From an uncultured Erysipelotrichaceae bacterium (lineage in GTDB: Bacteria; Bacillota_I; Bacilli_A; RFN20; CAG-826), in NCBI GenBank assembly GCA_902800355.1, contig CADCEE010000006.1, positions 1 through 48,917 on the forward strand: DNA of 48,917 bases, written 5' to 3'. Of this stretch, positions 1 through 7,851 are shown piece by piece. Position 1 is the stretch's first letter. Every line of letters begins with the position of its first letter. The notes under the pieces were generated by a model that was given only the letters and a program-made list of their open reading frames with translations, ran no database searches and was not told the DNA's origin. The position numbers and the translations under genes were made by a program.

Positions 1-54
1 TCAACTCATGAGGCGATTAAGGGCGAAGATTTTTTATTTAACGAAAAAGATTAG
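1..54 (+). CDS. 3' end of an unidentified upstream gene
   Basis: The first 51 bases stay open in one plus-strand frame and encode a 17-residue tail ending FLFNEKD, then TAG at 52-54. The stop overlaps the stop codon of the convergent rqcH gene by three bases, an end-to-end packing seen elsewhere in this window. The fragment is too short to assign a family. Being an open frame at the edge next to a tightly packed gene, it is probably real, but chance cannot be excluded. Confidence 0.45.
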   Translation, partial: STHEAIKGEDFLFNEKD

Positions 55-1427
55 AATCTTTTTTGAGTTAGTAATAGTTTCTTAGTAGAGTCTTTTACTT
101 CTCTTAAGTTATAAGTCTCGTATTTATTAAGTAGAACTTGGCCAACTGATTGGCCTTTTTTAATATCTTTGATTTTACTAACCTGTAGTTCGGCGTCTGC
201 TTTTCCAGAAAGTAGAAGGGCGATTTCTAACCCTACTAGTAATAAGTCTTTATTAATGTAATTAGAAAAGATCACAACATGAGAGGCACCATAGTTAGCG
301 ACATGGATAAATGTATCTTCTTTATTAGCTCTTTTAAAAGTTAGATTATTATTTTGTTCTTTATTTTTACCAAATCCAATTCTAACCCCTTTATATTCCA
401 CGTAATAAGGACTATTGCTTGGTGGGAGTTGTTTATTTTTTCTACTTACTTGTTTTGGTAAATATTTTTGGCTTAACTCTAAAATTTCATCCTCACTTAG
501 ATAGTCAAAGATATTTAACAACCTTTCATATTCTTCAATTTCTTTATTAGCGATATCGATTTCTCGATTATCGTTTTCAATCGTACGTTTATATTTCTTA
601 TATTTATTAAATAAGGATGAAGCGTTTTCTTCTATAGATAAATCATTATCATATGTGGATACAGATTTAATTAAAGACTCTAATTCTTCTTTATCGTCTT
701 TATAAGTCAATAGAGCTTCTCCATATTCTTTATAGACTAATTTCTTTTTAGCGTCTTCTAACTCAGCATTTAAAACCTTAGTTTTTCTTTTTAAGGATTT
801 GATCTTAGTTTTTAAATGATTATATAAAGGAAGGGCTTTTTCTTTTTGCTTTAAATTTAAAGAGTCTAATACGTATTTAGAAACATCTTGATTATAAATA
901 TTATAATCAAATGTACCTCTTTCTAATTCTTTATTCTTACTTAAAGAGACATATTTCATCTTTTGAATAACTGGTCTAGAGGCACTTAAATCTGAGTAGT
1001 GTTTGGCAAAGATGATATTTTCTTTATGGTCGAGGAAAATCAGATTAGAAATAGTAGGGATTAATTCTAACACTAAATAATATGTTTCTTTTTCATAAAA
1101 CTCATTTGATTTATGAAGGGTGAATTTTAACACTCGGTCATTATTTAACACTTCAATAGCAACTATATATGAACCTTTTAAATACTTTCTTAAGTTGTCA
1201 TTAAGTTGACCTAAAACAGTGTGGGAATTAAAGTCCATAGGTACAAACCCAAGAAAAGGAGATGAGTGGTTTAAACTGATTAATAATTTCTCTTTATTAT
1301 AAAAAGAAAAAGTTAACAAGATATCATAAGAATTAACCACAACAACGTTAGTGATAAAACTATTTAAGATTTTCTTGTCTAAATCTTCTTTTATTTGAAA
1401 AATACCTTCTAAATTAAGTTTTTCCAT
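51..1427 (-). CDS. rqcH: RqcH / NFACT family ribosome quality-control protein, short form
   Basis: The family binds obstructed 50S subunits and recruits tRNA-Ala to add C-terminal alanine tails that mark stalled peptides. The 458-residue protein has an NFACT-N-like start, a conserved DR pair near residues 98-99 (context LNNDRVLKF), a long charged coiled coil at about 205-310, and an NFACT-R domain near 345-455 with GFGKNKEQNN and SHVVIFS. Typical RqcH is about 560-570 residues; here the helix-hairpin-helix region between NFACT-N and the coiled coil looks missing. The ATG at 1427 has no Shine-Dalgarno, and an AATAAT box lies 9 nt upstream, so the leader may be very short. Divergent from gmk. 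Family assignment is firm; retention of full tailing activity is not shown. Confidence 0.85.
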   Translation of the reverse strand: MEKLNLEGIFQIKEDLDKKILNSFITNVVVVNSYDILLTFSFYNKEKLLISLNHSSPFLGFVPMDFNSHTVLGQLNDNLRKYLKGSYIVAIEVLNNDRVLKFTLHKSNEFYEKETYYLVLELIPTISNLIFLDHKENIIFAKHYSDLSASRPVIQKMKYVSLSKNKELERGTFDYNIYNQDVSKYVLDSLNLKQKEKALPLYNHLKTKIKSLKRKTKVLNAELEDAKKKLVYKEYGEALLTYKDDKEELESLIKSVSTYDNDLSIEENASSLFNKYKKYKRTIENDNREIDIANKEIEEYERLLNIFDYLSEDEILELSQKYLPKQVSRKNKQLPPSNSPYYVEYKGVRIGFGKNKEQNNNLTFKRANKEDTFIHVANYGASHVVIFSNYINKDLLLVGLEIALLLSGKADAELQVSKIKDIKKGQSVGQVLLNKYETYNLREVKDSTKKLLLTQKRF

Positions 1428-1456
1428 AGTAGTACAATTATTTCATAATTTCTTAT

Positions 1457-1485
1457 TTGATAAAAGACAAATAGACTCTTATAAT
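1457..1485 (+). promoter_or_regulatory. gmk promoter (leaderless)
   Basis: TTGATA at 1457-1462, a 17-bp spacer, and a perfect TATAAT at 1480-1485. The gmk ATG begins 8 nt after the -10 box, so transcription should start within about 0-2 nt of the start codon. No Shine-Dalgarno fits between them. Confidence 0.8.
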
Positions 1486-1493
1486 AATAAAAA

Positions 1494-2066
1494 ATGAAAA
1501 AAGGATTACTCATCATTTTGTCAGGACCTTCCGGTGTAGGTAAGGGCACAATAAGAAGATACATTATGGATAATTTTAATATCCAACTTTCTTATTCCAT
1601 TTCTATGACCACCAGACCTCAAAGAGAAAAAGAAGTAGAAGGCGTTGATTATTATTTCGTATCTAATGAAGAATTTGATCGTAACATTAAAGAAAATAAC
1701 TTCTTAGAATGGGAAGAATTTGTTGGTAATCGATATGGCACTCCTAAAGACAAAGTGGAAGAGTTAAGAAAGCAAGGCAAAAACGTTTTCTTGGAAATCG
1801 AAGTTAATGGAGCGGCAGAAGTGATGAGCAAAGTCAAAGATGACCGCGTTATTACCTTCTTCTTAATGCCACCAAATATTCAAGCATTAGAACAAAGAAT
1901 TAGAAGAAGAAAAACTGAAAGCGAAGAAGTCATTCAAGCTAGATTAAATAAAGGCAAATCAGAGATGACTAAAGCTGGACAATACGACTACGTCATTCTA
2001 AATGACGATGTTGCAAGAGCTAGTAGAGAAATAGTTGATTGCATCAATAGAAAATTAAAAAGTTAA
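1494..2066 (+). CDS. gmk: guanylate kinase
   Basis: Phosphorylates GMP to GDP with ATP in the cytosol. The 190-residue protein has the usual length, a P-loop GPSGVGKGT near residues 11-19, the GMP-binding TTRPQREKEVEGVDYYF region near 39-55, and the lid segment RIRRRKTESEE near 135-145. The ATG at 1494 is the only start matching the family N-terminus. It heads the run and is followed after 8 nt by priA. In many Firmicutes rpoZ and coaBC lie between gmk and priA; both are missing here. The gene is preceded by a strong promoter placed for leaderless transcription. Confidence 0.97.
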   Translation: MKKGLLIILSGPSGVGKGTIRRYIMDNFNIQLSYSISMTTRPQREKEVEGVDYYFVSNEEFDRNIKENNFLEWEEFVGNRYGTPKDKVEELRKQGKNVFLEIEVNGAAEVMSKVKDDRVITFFLMPPNIQALEQRIRRRKTESEEVIQARLNKGKSEMTKAGQYDYVILNDDVARASREIVDCINRKLKS

Positions 2067-2074
2067 GGACGAAC

Positions 2075-4270
2075 ATGAAAATAATTGAACTACTCATTGA
2101 GCATAATAATTATTCGTTGAATCGTCCTTTTTCTTATATTTATAACGGCGATAAAAAAGTAGAACGCGGATATCGCGTTTTAGTGAACTTTAACCATCAG
2201 GAATTAGTGGGCTATGTCACTAGTGTCAAAGAGACTAATAAATCTAAAAAAGAATTAGAAGAAGAACTTGGTTTTAATATTGATGAAGTAATAGATGTGA
2301 TTGATTCTTCTCCGCTTTTAAACGAAGACTTGATGACGTTGTCCGATGAAGTAAGTGAATATTATTTAGCTAGTAAAATCTCGGTTTTACAAACAATGCT
2401 TCCTCCATCTTTAAGCCCGAGAAGAAGTTCCTTAAAAGCACCAAAAATTGCTTATGATCAATATTTAATTATTAAAGATTATAATGAAAGAGATTTAACC
2501 TCTAAACAAATCGAATTATTAAGATTAATTCAAAAGAATCAACCAGTTTTAAAAAGAGAAATAAAGCAGGCTAGTGTATTAAATAAATTACTCGAATATG
2601 GTCGAGTGGAAATAGTAAAAAAAGAGAAAAGAAGACTACAAATTCCTAACTATGAAAAAGTGGAAATTCCTTCTTTAACTATTGACCAACAAAAAGTCGT
2701 GGATGAGTTTAATAACTCTAACGATCAAGTCTATTTATTAGAAGGCGTAACTGGGAGCGGGAAAAGCGAAGTATATTTACATTTATCTAAACAAATATTA
2801 GCTAAAGGTAAATCCGTTTTAATGCTTGTTCCAGAGATTTCTTTAACTCCAATGATGATGAGGAACTTCATTTCTAGATTTGGAGAAGATGTCGCTATTT
2901 TACATAGTGAACTTACACCCGCAGAAAAATATGATGAATACCGTAAGATTGCTTCAGGGAAATGTAAAATTGTTGTTGGCGCACGTAGTGCGATATTTGC
3001 TCCTTTGAGTAATATAGGCTTAATTATATTAGATGAAGAACATGTAGAAAGTTATAAACAAGATGTACCTCCTTTTTATCACGCTAGAGAAGTAGCCATT
3101 ATTAGAAGTAAGATGCATCAGTGCAAAGTTCTTCTAGGAAGTGCAACTCCATCTTTAGAAAGTAGAGCTAGAGCCGGTAAAGGGGTATATCACTTATTAA
3201 CGTTATCTAAAAGAATTAATGAAAAAGAGTTACCGAAAACGACAATTATCAATATGACTGACTATCATAATATCGACCGTGAAAGTTATATATTCTCTAT
3301 TAAACTTAAAGAAGCGATTCAAAAGACATTAGATAACTTTAATCAGATTATTCTTCTTATTAATAAAAGAGGATTTTCTTCAAGCGTATATTGTCGAAGC
3401 TGCGGACATATATTTAAGTGTCCAACTTGTAATATTCCTTTAACCTATCATAAGAGCGATAGAATGCTTAAATGTCATCACTGTAATTATTGCGAAGTGG
3501 ATCATGAAAAATGTCCAGAATGCGGCTCTAAATACTTAATGAGAGTGGGGTATGGAACCGAAAGAATTGAAGAAGAGATTCATAAATTATTCCCAGAAGC
3601 AAGAACCCTTAGACTTGATAGCGATTCCGCTAAAATCAGAACAAAAATCCCTCAAATAATTGAGGCATTTAGAAATAAAGAAGCCGATATTTTAATCGGT
3701 ACCCAAATGATTGCGAAAGGACATGATTTCCCTGATGTTACTTTAGTGGGTGTGGTGAACGCTGACATTGGATTATCATTACCAAGCTATAGAAGTAGTG
3801 AACGTGTTTTTGAATTAATTACTCAAGCAGTTGGAAGAAGTGGAAGAAGTGATAAAAAAGGCGAAGCCATTATTCAAACTTATTCTCCAACGCATTATGC
3901 AATTACTATGGCGGCTAGACAAGACTATGAACTTTTCTATAGAAAAGAAATGGAAATTAGAAAGCTTCAATTTTATCCACCTTATTCATATATCGCTAGT
4001 ATCACGGTTGCCTCTAAAAACGAGGAACTTACTATTGATACTGTTTATCGAATTATCGATAGGTTAGCAGAGGAATTAAAAAGTGAGGCTGTAATATTAG
4101 GTCCAACCACCCCATATGTTCCTTATGAAAATAATAAACATATCCGTTCTATAATGGTTAAATATCGTAATAGCGATATAGTTAAACCAGCCTTAGAAAA
4201 ATTATTAAAAAGTAGCCTTAATAAGAGCGGAATATCTTTAACAGTAAATATTGACCCTTACAATTTATAA
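2075..4270 (+). CDS. priA: primosomal protein N', replication restart helicase PriA
   Basis: PriA binds stalled forks and starts reassembly of the replisome. The 731-residue protein has the N-terminal DNA-binding region, a P-loop GVTGSGKSEVY near residues 225-235, the DEEH box near 320, and a zinc-binding cluster of CxxC pairs near 442-485 (CRSCG, CPTCN, CHHCN, CPECG). The helicase C-terminal motifs GTQMIAKGHDFPDVTLV and QAVGRSGR follow. Length matches the family. It begins 8 nt after gmk. The downstream gene usually found here (def or fmt) is replaced by an unrelated short protein. Confidence 0.96.
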   Translation: MKIIELLIEHNNYSLNRPFSYIYNGDKKVERGYRVLVNFNHQELVGYVTSVKETNKSKKELEEELGFNIDEVIDVIDSSPLLNEDLMTLSDEVSEYYLASKISVLQTMLPPSLSPRRSSLKAPKIAYDQYLIIKDYNERDLTSKQIELLRLIQKNQPVLKREIKQASVLNKLLEYGRVEIVKKEKRRLQIPNYEKVEIPSLTIDQQKVVDEFNNSNDQVYLLEGVTGSGKSEVYLHLSKQILAKGKSVLMLVPEISLTPMMMRNFISRFGEDVAILHSELTPAEKYDEYRKIASGKCKIVVGARSAIFAPLSNIGLIILDEEHVESYKQDVPPFYHAREVAIIRSKMHQCKVLLGSATPSLESRARAGKGVYHLLTLSKRINEKELPKTTIINMTDYHNIDRESYIFSIKLKEAIQKTLDNFNQIILLINKRGFSSSVYCRSCGHIFKCPTCNIPLTYHKSDRMLKCHHCNYCEVDHEKCPECGSKYLMRVGYGTERIEEEIHKLFPEARTLRLDSDSAKIRTKIPQIIEAFRNKEADILIGTQMIAKGHDFPDVTLVGVVNADIGLSLPSYRSSERVFELITQAVGRSGRSDKKGEAIIQTYSPTHYAITMAARQDYELFYRKEMEIRKLQFYPPYSYIASITVASKNEELTIDTVYRIIDRLAEELKSEAVILGPTTPYVPYENNKHIRSIMVKYRNSDIVKPALEKLLKSSLNKSGISLTVNIDPYNL

Positions 4271-4305
4271 TGAAATTGTAGTATAGTATTAGTCGAGGTA
4301 TATTT

Positions 4306-4752
4306 ATGATTAGTGTATTTGTTTATGGTTTAGATCAATTCTTAGTTGGAGATTTAAGTGTTCAATTAGGTAAAGATTTAGCCAAATTATATGAAGTTGA
4401 TGAAGATGATGTGAACTTTGTTGCTCCTAACACGATGGTGTTCCATAAAAGAGCGGAGCAAACATCCTGGAGAGTAATTGTTGAGGTGAATGTTCCAAAG
4501 AAGTTAGAAGTATTACAAGAACAAGCTGTTCAAGTTATTACACATCACATTAAACAAATCGCCATTCATATTGAAATCTTGTTTAAATATTATTCAAGCG
4601 ACCATCATCACTTAGAAATTAATGAAGAATATCCACTTTATTTAGAGGAACAACCTGATGTAGAGATTGATACAGAATATCCTGATGACATCGAAGAAGG
4701 TGAAGGGGAAGATGAGATTTATACCGGAGATATTTTTGAAGGATTAAAATAA
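4306..4752 (+). CDS. hypothetical protein, tautomerase/DUF1904-like N-terminus with acidic tail
   Basis: A 148-residue protein I do not firmly recognise. Residues 1-100 alternate strand and helix in a way that recalls small tautomerase-fold proteins (an early LxxxLAKLYEV helix, then VIVEVNVPKKLEVLQEQAV). There is no N-terminal Pro-1, so tautomerase chemistry is unlikely. The last 40 residues are strongly acidic (EEYP, EEGEGEDEIY). A Shine-Dalgarno GAGG precedes the ATG. It lies between priA and the rsmB-like gene, where def and fmt normally sit, and is followed by a strong terminator. The fold suggestion is low-confidence; the gene call is firm. Confidence 0.7.
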   Translation: MISVFVYGLDQFLVGDLSVQLGKDLAKLYEVDEDDVNFVAPNTMVFHKRAEQTSWRVIVEVNVPKKLEVLQEQAVQVITHHIKQIAIHIEILFKYYSSDHHHLEINEEYPLYLEEQPDVEIDTEYPDDIEEGEGEDEIYTGDIFEGLK

Positions 4753-4758
4753 ATAGAA

Positions 4759-4779
4759 GAACGACTAAGTCGTTTTTTC
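4759..4779 (+). terminator. Rho-independent terminator after the gmk-priA run
   Basis: Perfect stem AACGAC/GTCGTT with a TAA loop at 4760-4774, followed by a T run. It closes the gmk-priA-hypothetical unit just upstream of a separate promoter for the rsmB-like gene. Confidence 0.85.
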
Positions 4780-4807
4780 TTTATATATATGCGAATTTAG
4801 GTATAAT
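4780..4807 (+). promoter_or_regulatory. promoter of the rsmB-like operon (leaderless)
   Basis: TTTATA at 4780-4785, a 16-bp spacer, and TATAAT at 4802-4807. The ATG at 4814 is 6 nt beyond the -10 box, at the expected transcription start. No Shine-Dalgarno is present. Confidence 0.7.
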
Positions 4808-4813
4808 ATTCAC

Positions 4814-6058
4814 ATGAACGTTTTCGAAGTATCTAAATCAATTCTATTAAAATTAGTCAACGAAGATGTCCCTTTTGCGGTTGTGCTTAAAAACACATTT
4901 AAAAAAACTAATGCTGATCCAGCCTTTAAAAATGATGTTGCGGCAATCGTTGGATGTGAATTAAGACATCACTATATTTTTGATAATTTGGTGAACAGAT
5001 TTTTTGAAGGCGTTGAATTTGAAAAAACCATTTATTTAAGATTTGCTTTGGCTAACGGCTTATTCTTAAGAAGATTTTCTGAAACTGAGATAATCGCTTT
5101 GGCGGAACAAGAATTAGATAAAGAAACAATCTATCGGTTATATAACTATGTGAAATCCACTAATGAGATTATCCCTAACGAATTAGATAAAGCTTCTCCG
5201 GAATATTTATCTTATCGATATAACACCCCAGACTGGGTCATTAGAATGTGGCAAAAACAATATGGTAAAGGTGTAGTGTTTAAAACACTGAAAGTGAATT
5301 ACCGTCAAAGCGTTCCTTCTATTAGAGTGAACGAGAAAAATGTTGATATTGATGAATTCTTAGGAAAACATCCAGATTTCTCTAAAGCTCCAATTGATAA
5401 TATGATTATTTATCAAGGTAGAGGCACCCCTAAGAAGTTACCAGAATTTGAAAGTGGCGATCTCTTCTTTATGAAGATGGCCACTAAATATATCTTAGAT
5501 ATTTTAGATTTAGATGTTTTAAAAGGCATTGCGATTTACACTGAAGTGCCTAATAACATCTATTTAGATTTATTAACTAGATTTAGCGAAGATACTAAGC
5601 TAGACTTAGTTATTAATAACACTTTTTGTTATTATGAAGTTAAAAGAAACTTACAGAAAGTTACTAAACATCACATCTTTGTTTATGAAGCAGAATATTC
5701 AAGTTTATTAACTTGTTTATCTAAAAAAGTGCATACTATGATCTGTATGCCAAAAAGCTCTACCTTTGACTTACTTAGAAGTACACCTGATTATTTCTTA
5801 AGAATTAAGCAAGACAAATTAGATGAGATTATCGCTAATGAAAGTGCTTGCTTATTAGAGTGTTCTAAGTATGTTGAAGAAGGTGGGGAATTAGTTTATA
5901 TGATTCCTACATTGTCGAGAAAAGAAAGCAATAACGTCATCGCCAAATTCCTTGTTGAAAATAAGGACTTTGAGCTTGTGGAAGAAAGACAATTCTTCCC
6001 ATTTGAAGTATATGACTCATGTTTATATTTTGCTCGATTAAAGAAAGTCGAGAAATAA
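4814..6058 (+). CDS. rsmB: RsmB/Sun family protein with lost catalytic motifs
   Basis: RsmB methylates C967 of 16S rRNA. This 414-residue protein has the family length, a NusB-like N-terminal domain (about 1-130), the RYNTPDWVIRMWQKQYG stretch at 135-151 and a C-terminal layout that follows the family, including EEGGELVY at 355-362. The SAM loop, normally D-x-C-A-A-P-G-G-K, reads GIAIYTEVPNN at 238-248. The DAPCS box reads CMPKS at 311-315. The YxTCS nucleophile box reads YMIPT at 362-366. Both catalytic cysteines and the SAM glycines are therefore gone. It sits in the normal rsmB slot before rlmN. A non-enzymatic rRNA-binding role is an inference. Confidence 0.85.
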   Translation: MNVFEVSKSILLKLVNEDVPFAVVLKNTFKKTNADPAFKNDVAAIVGCELRHHYIFDNLVNRFFEGVEFEKTIYLRFALANGLFLRRFSETEIIALAEQELDKETIYRLYNYVKSTNEIIPNELDKASPEYLSYRYNTPDWVIRMWQKQYGKGVVFKTLKVNYRQSVPSIRVNEKNVDIDEFLGKHPDFSKAPIDNMIIYQGRGTPKKLPEFESGDLFFMKMATKYILDILDLDVLKGIAIYTEVPNNIYLDLLTRFSEDTKLDLVINNTFCYYEVKRNLQKVTKHHIFVYEAEYSSLLTCLSKKVHTMICMPKSSTFDLLRSTPDYFLRIKQDKLDEIIANESACLLECSKYVEEGGELVYMIPTLSRKESNNVIAKFLVENKDFELVEERQFFPFEVYDSCLYFARLKKVEK

Positions 6059-6059
6059 A

Positions 6060-7097
6060 GTGATTAATCTATACGGTTTAGAATTAAAGAAATTACAAGA
6101 ATTAATGGTGAAATATGGCCAAAAGCCATATCGCGCTATCCAACTATATACTTGGATCTACGAAAAAAGAGCAGCATCTTTTGATGAGATGAGTGATATC
6201 TCTATTAAATTTAGAGATGTTTTAAAGTCCGATTTTTGTTTATCAATTCCTAAAATTCATACTAAACAAATTTCTAGTGATGGCACTATTAAACTCTTGT
6301 TAGAGTTGAGTGATGGCTACAAAGTAGAAACTGTTTTAATGCGTTATAACTATGGCAATGCTGTATGTGTTTCTAGCCAAGTTGGCTGCAATATGGCTTG
6401 TAGTTTCTGCTCTAGTGGAATCCTTGGAAAACAAAGGAATCTCGAACCTCATGAAATGGTGGGACAAATCTTAGTGATGAACAATCTTCTTAAAGAAGAA
6501 GGAAGAGGAGAAAGAGTGACCCATATTGTAGTAATGGGTACTGGAGAACCATTTGACAATTATGATAATGTCATGGACTTTATTAGAATTGTTAACGCTC
6601 AAAAAGGATTAGCAATTGGGGCTAGACATATCACTGTTTCTACGTGTGGTCTTCCAGATAGAATAAGACAATATTCTAAAGAAGGATTACAAACTAATTT
6701 AGCGATTTCTCTTCACGCTCCTAATAACGAATTAAGAAATAAATTAATGAAAATTAATAAAGCATATCCTTTAGAAGTTTTAATGCCTGCTATTAAAGAT
6801 TATGAAAAAGAAGCTGGAAGAAGAGTAACATATGAATACCTTCTTTTAGAAGGTATAAATGACACTAAAGAGTGCGCTCAAGAGTTAATTGATTTGATTA
6901 AAGGGACTAATGGATATGTGAATTTAATCCCATATAATGAGACAAATAAAAATGATTATAAACGTAGTAGTGGTAACCGCGTCCATACTTTTTTAGACAT
7001 CTTAATCAAAGGTGGAGTTAAAGCTACTATTAGAAAAGAATTTGGTAGCGATATTGATGCGGCTTGTGGACAATTAAAAGCCAAAGTTGGAGATTAA
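6060..7097 (+). CDS. rlmN: 23S rRNA (A2503-C2)/tRNA (A37-C2) methyltransferase RlmN
   Basis: Radical-SAM methyltransferase that modifies A2503 of 23S rRNA and some tRNAs. The 345-residue protein has the N-terminal HhH-like region, the VSSQVGCNMACSFCSSG cluster with CxxxCxxC near residues 107-123, GTGEPFDNYDN near 160-170, and a C-terminal AACGQL containing the acceptor cysteine near 337. It starts with GTG one base after the upstream stop, so translation is probably coupled. All catalytic cysteines are present, unlike in the neighbouring RsmB-like protein. Confidence 0.97.
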   Translation: MINLYGLELKKLQELMVKYGQKPYRAIQLYTWIYEKRAASFDEMSDISIKFRDVLKSDFCLSIPKIHTKQISSDGTIKLLLELSDGYKVETVLMRYNYGNAVCVSSQVGCNMACSFCSSGILGKQRNLEPHEMVGQILVMNNLLKEEGRGERVTHIVVMGTGEPFDNYDNVMDFIRIVNAQKGLAIGARHITVSTCGLPDRIRQYSKEGLQTNLAISLHAPNNELRNKLMKINKAYPLEVLMPAIKDYEKEAGRRVTYEYLLLEGINDTKECAQELIDLIKGTNGYVNLIPYNETNKNDYKRSSGNRVHTFLDILIKGGVKATIRKEFGSDIDAACGQLKAKVGD

Positions 7098-7098
7098 G

Positions 7099-7851
7099 AT
7101 GAGTCAATATTTATCTGGTAATTATTACTGTTTAACTGACAAAGGCAAGGTTAGAAAAATTAATGAAGACTACGCTAGTGCTCTTATTAATCCTTTTGGT
7201 AATGTCTTAATGGTTGTTGCTGATGGCATGGGTGGAGCGAATAAAGGTGAAGTCGCTTCTTCTAATCTAGTTAAGTACATTACTAACTCCTTTATTTCAT
7301 TAGAAAAAGAATTTAAAAATGAAAAAGCGATGTATAAATGGGTTTATAAAGTTGTAAAAGAAGCAAATAGTAAAATCTATCTTAAAGCTAGTAATGATGA
7401 GAAATTTAAAGGAATGGGAACTACCCTTTCTTTAGTCTTATTAGTGAAAGATAAATTATTAACCGCTCAAGTGGGAGATAGTAGAGTTTATCTACTTGTA
7501 GATAATAAGCTCACCCAAATCACTGAAGATCAAACTTATGTGAATTTCTTAATTAAGTCTAAAGGGATGCCTAAAGAAATTGCTAATACCCATCCAAAAA
7601 GACACGAACTCACTAATGCTATTGGAACTAAAAGTACACTTAATGTTGATATTAACATTAGAGAATATCATAAAGAAAGAATATTGATTTGTAGTGATGG
7701 CTTATATAATAACGTCCCTGAAAATGATTTAGCTTCCATTATTAGAGGTAATGACTCACTAGATAAAAAAGCCAACCAATTAATTGCCTTTGGCAATTTT
7801 AATGGTGGCAGCGATAATATGGCTCTTATTCTTTGGGAGAGCGAAAATTAA
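7099..7851 (+). CDS. prpC: PP2C-family serine/threonine phosphatase
   Basis: Metal-dependent phosphatase expected to reverse phosphorylation by the neighbouring kinase. The 250-residue protein has the PP2C metal motifs in order: RKINED near residues 19-24, VADGMGG near 42-48, GMGTT near 110, GDSRVYL near 130, SDG near 200 and GGSDN near 240. The ATG at 7099 is chosen because GGAG lies suitably upstream and the family N-terminus begins there. It overlaps rlmN's end closely and its TAA overlaps the kinase ATG, an arrangement seen for prpC-prkC in most Firmicutes. Confidence 0.93.
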   Translation: MSQYLSGNYYCLTDKGKVRKINEDYASALINPFGNVLMVVADGMGGANKGEVASSNLVKYITNSFISLEKEFKNEKAMYKWVYKVVKEANSKIYLKASNDEKFKGMGTTLSLVLLVKDKLLTAQVGDSRVYLLVDNKLTQITEDQTYVNFLIKSKGMPKEIANTHPKRHELTNAIGTKSTLNVDINIREYHKERILICSDGLYNNVPENDLASIIRGNDSLDKKANQLIAFGNFNGGSDNMALILWESEN

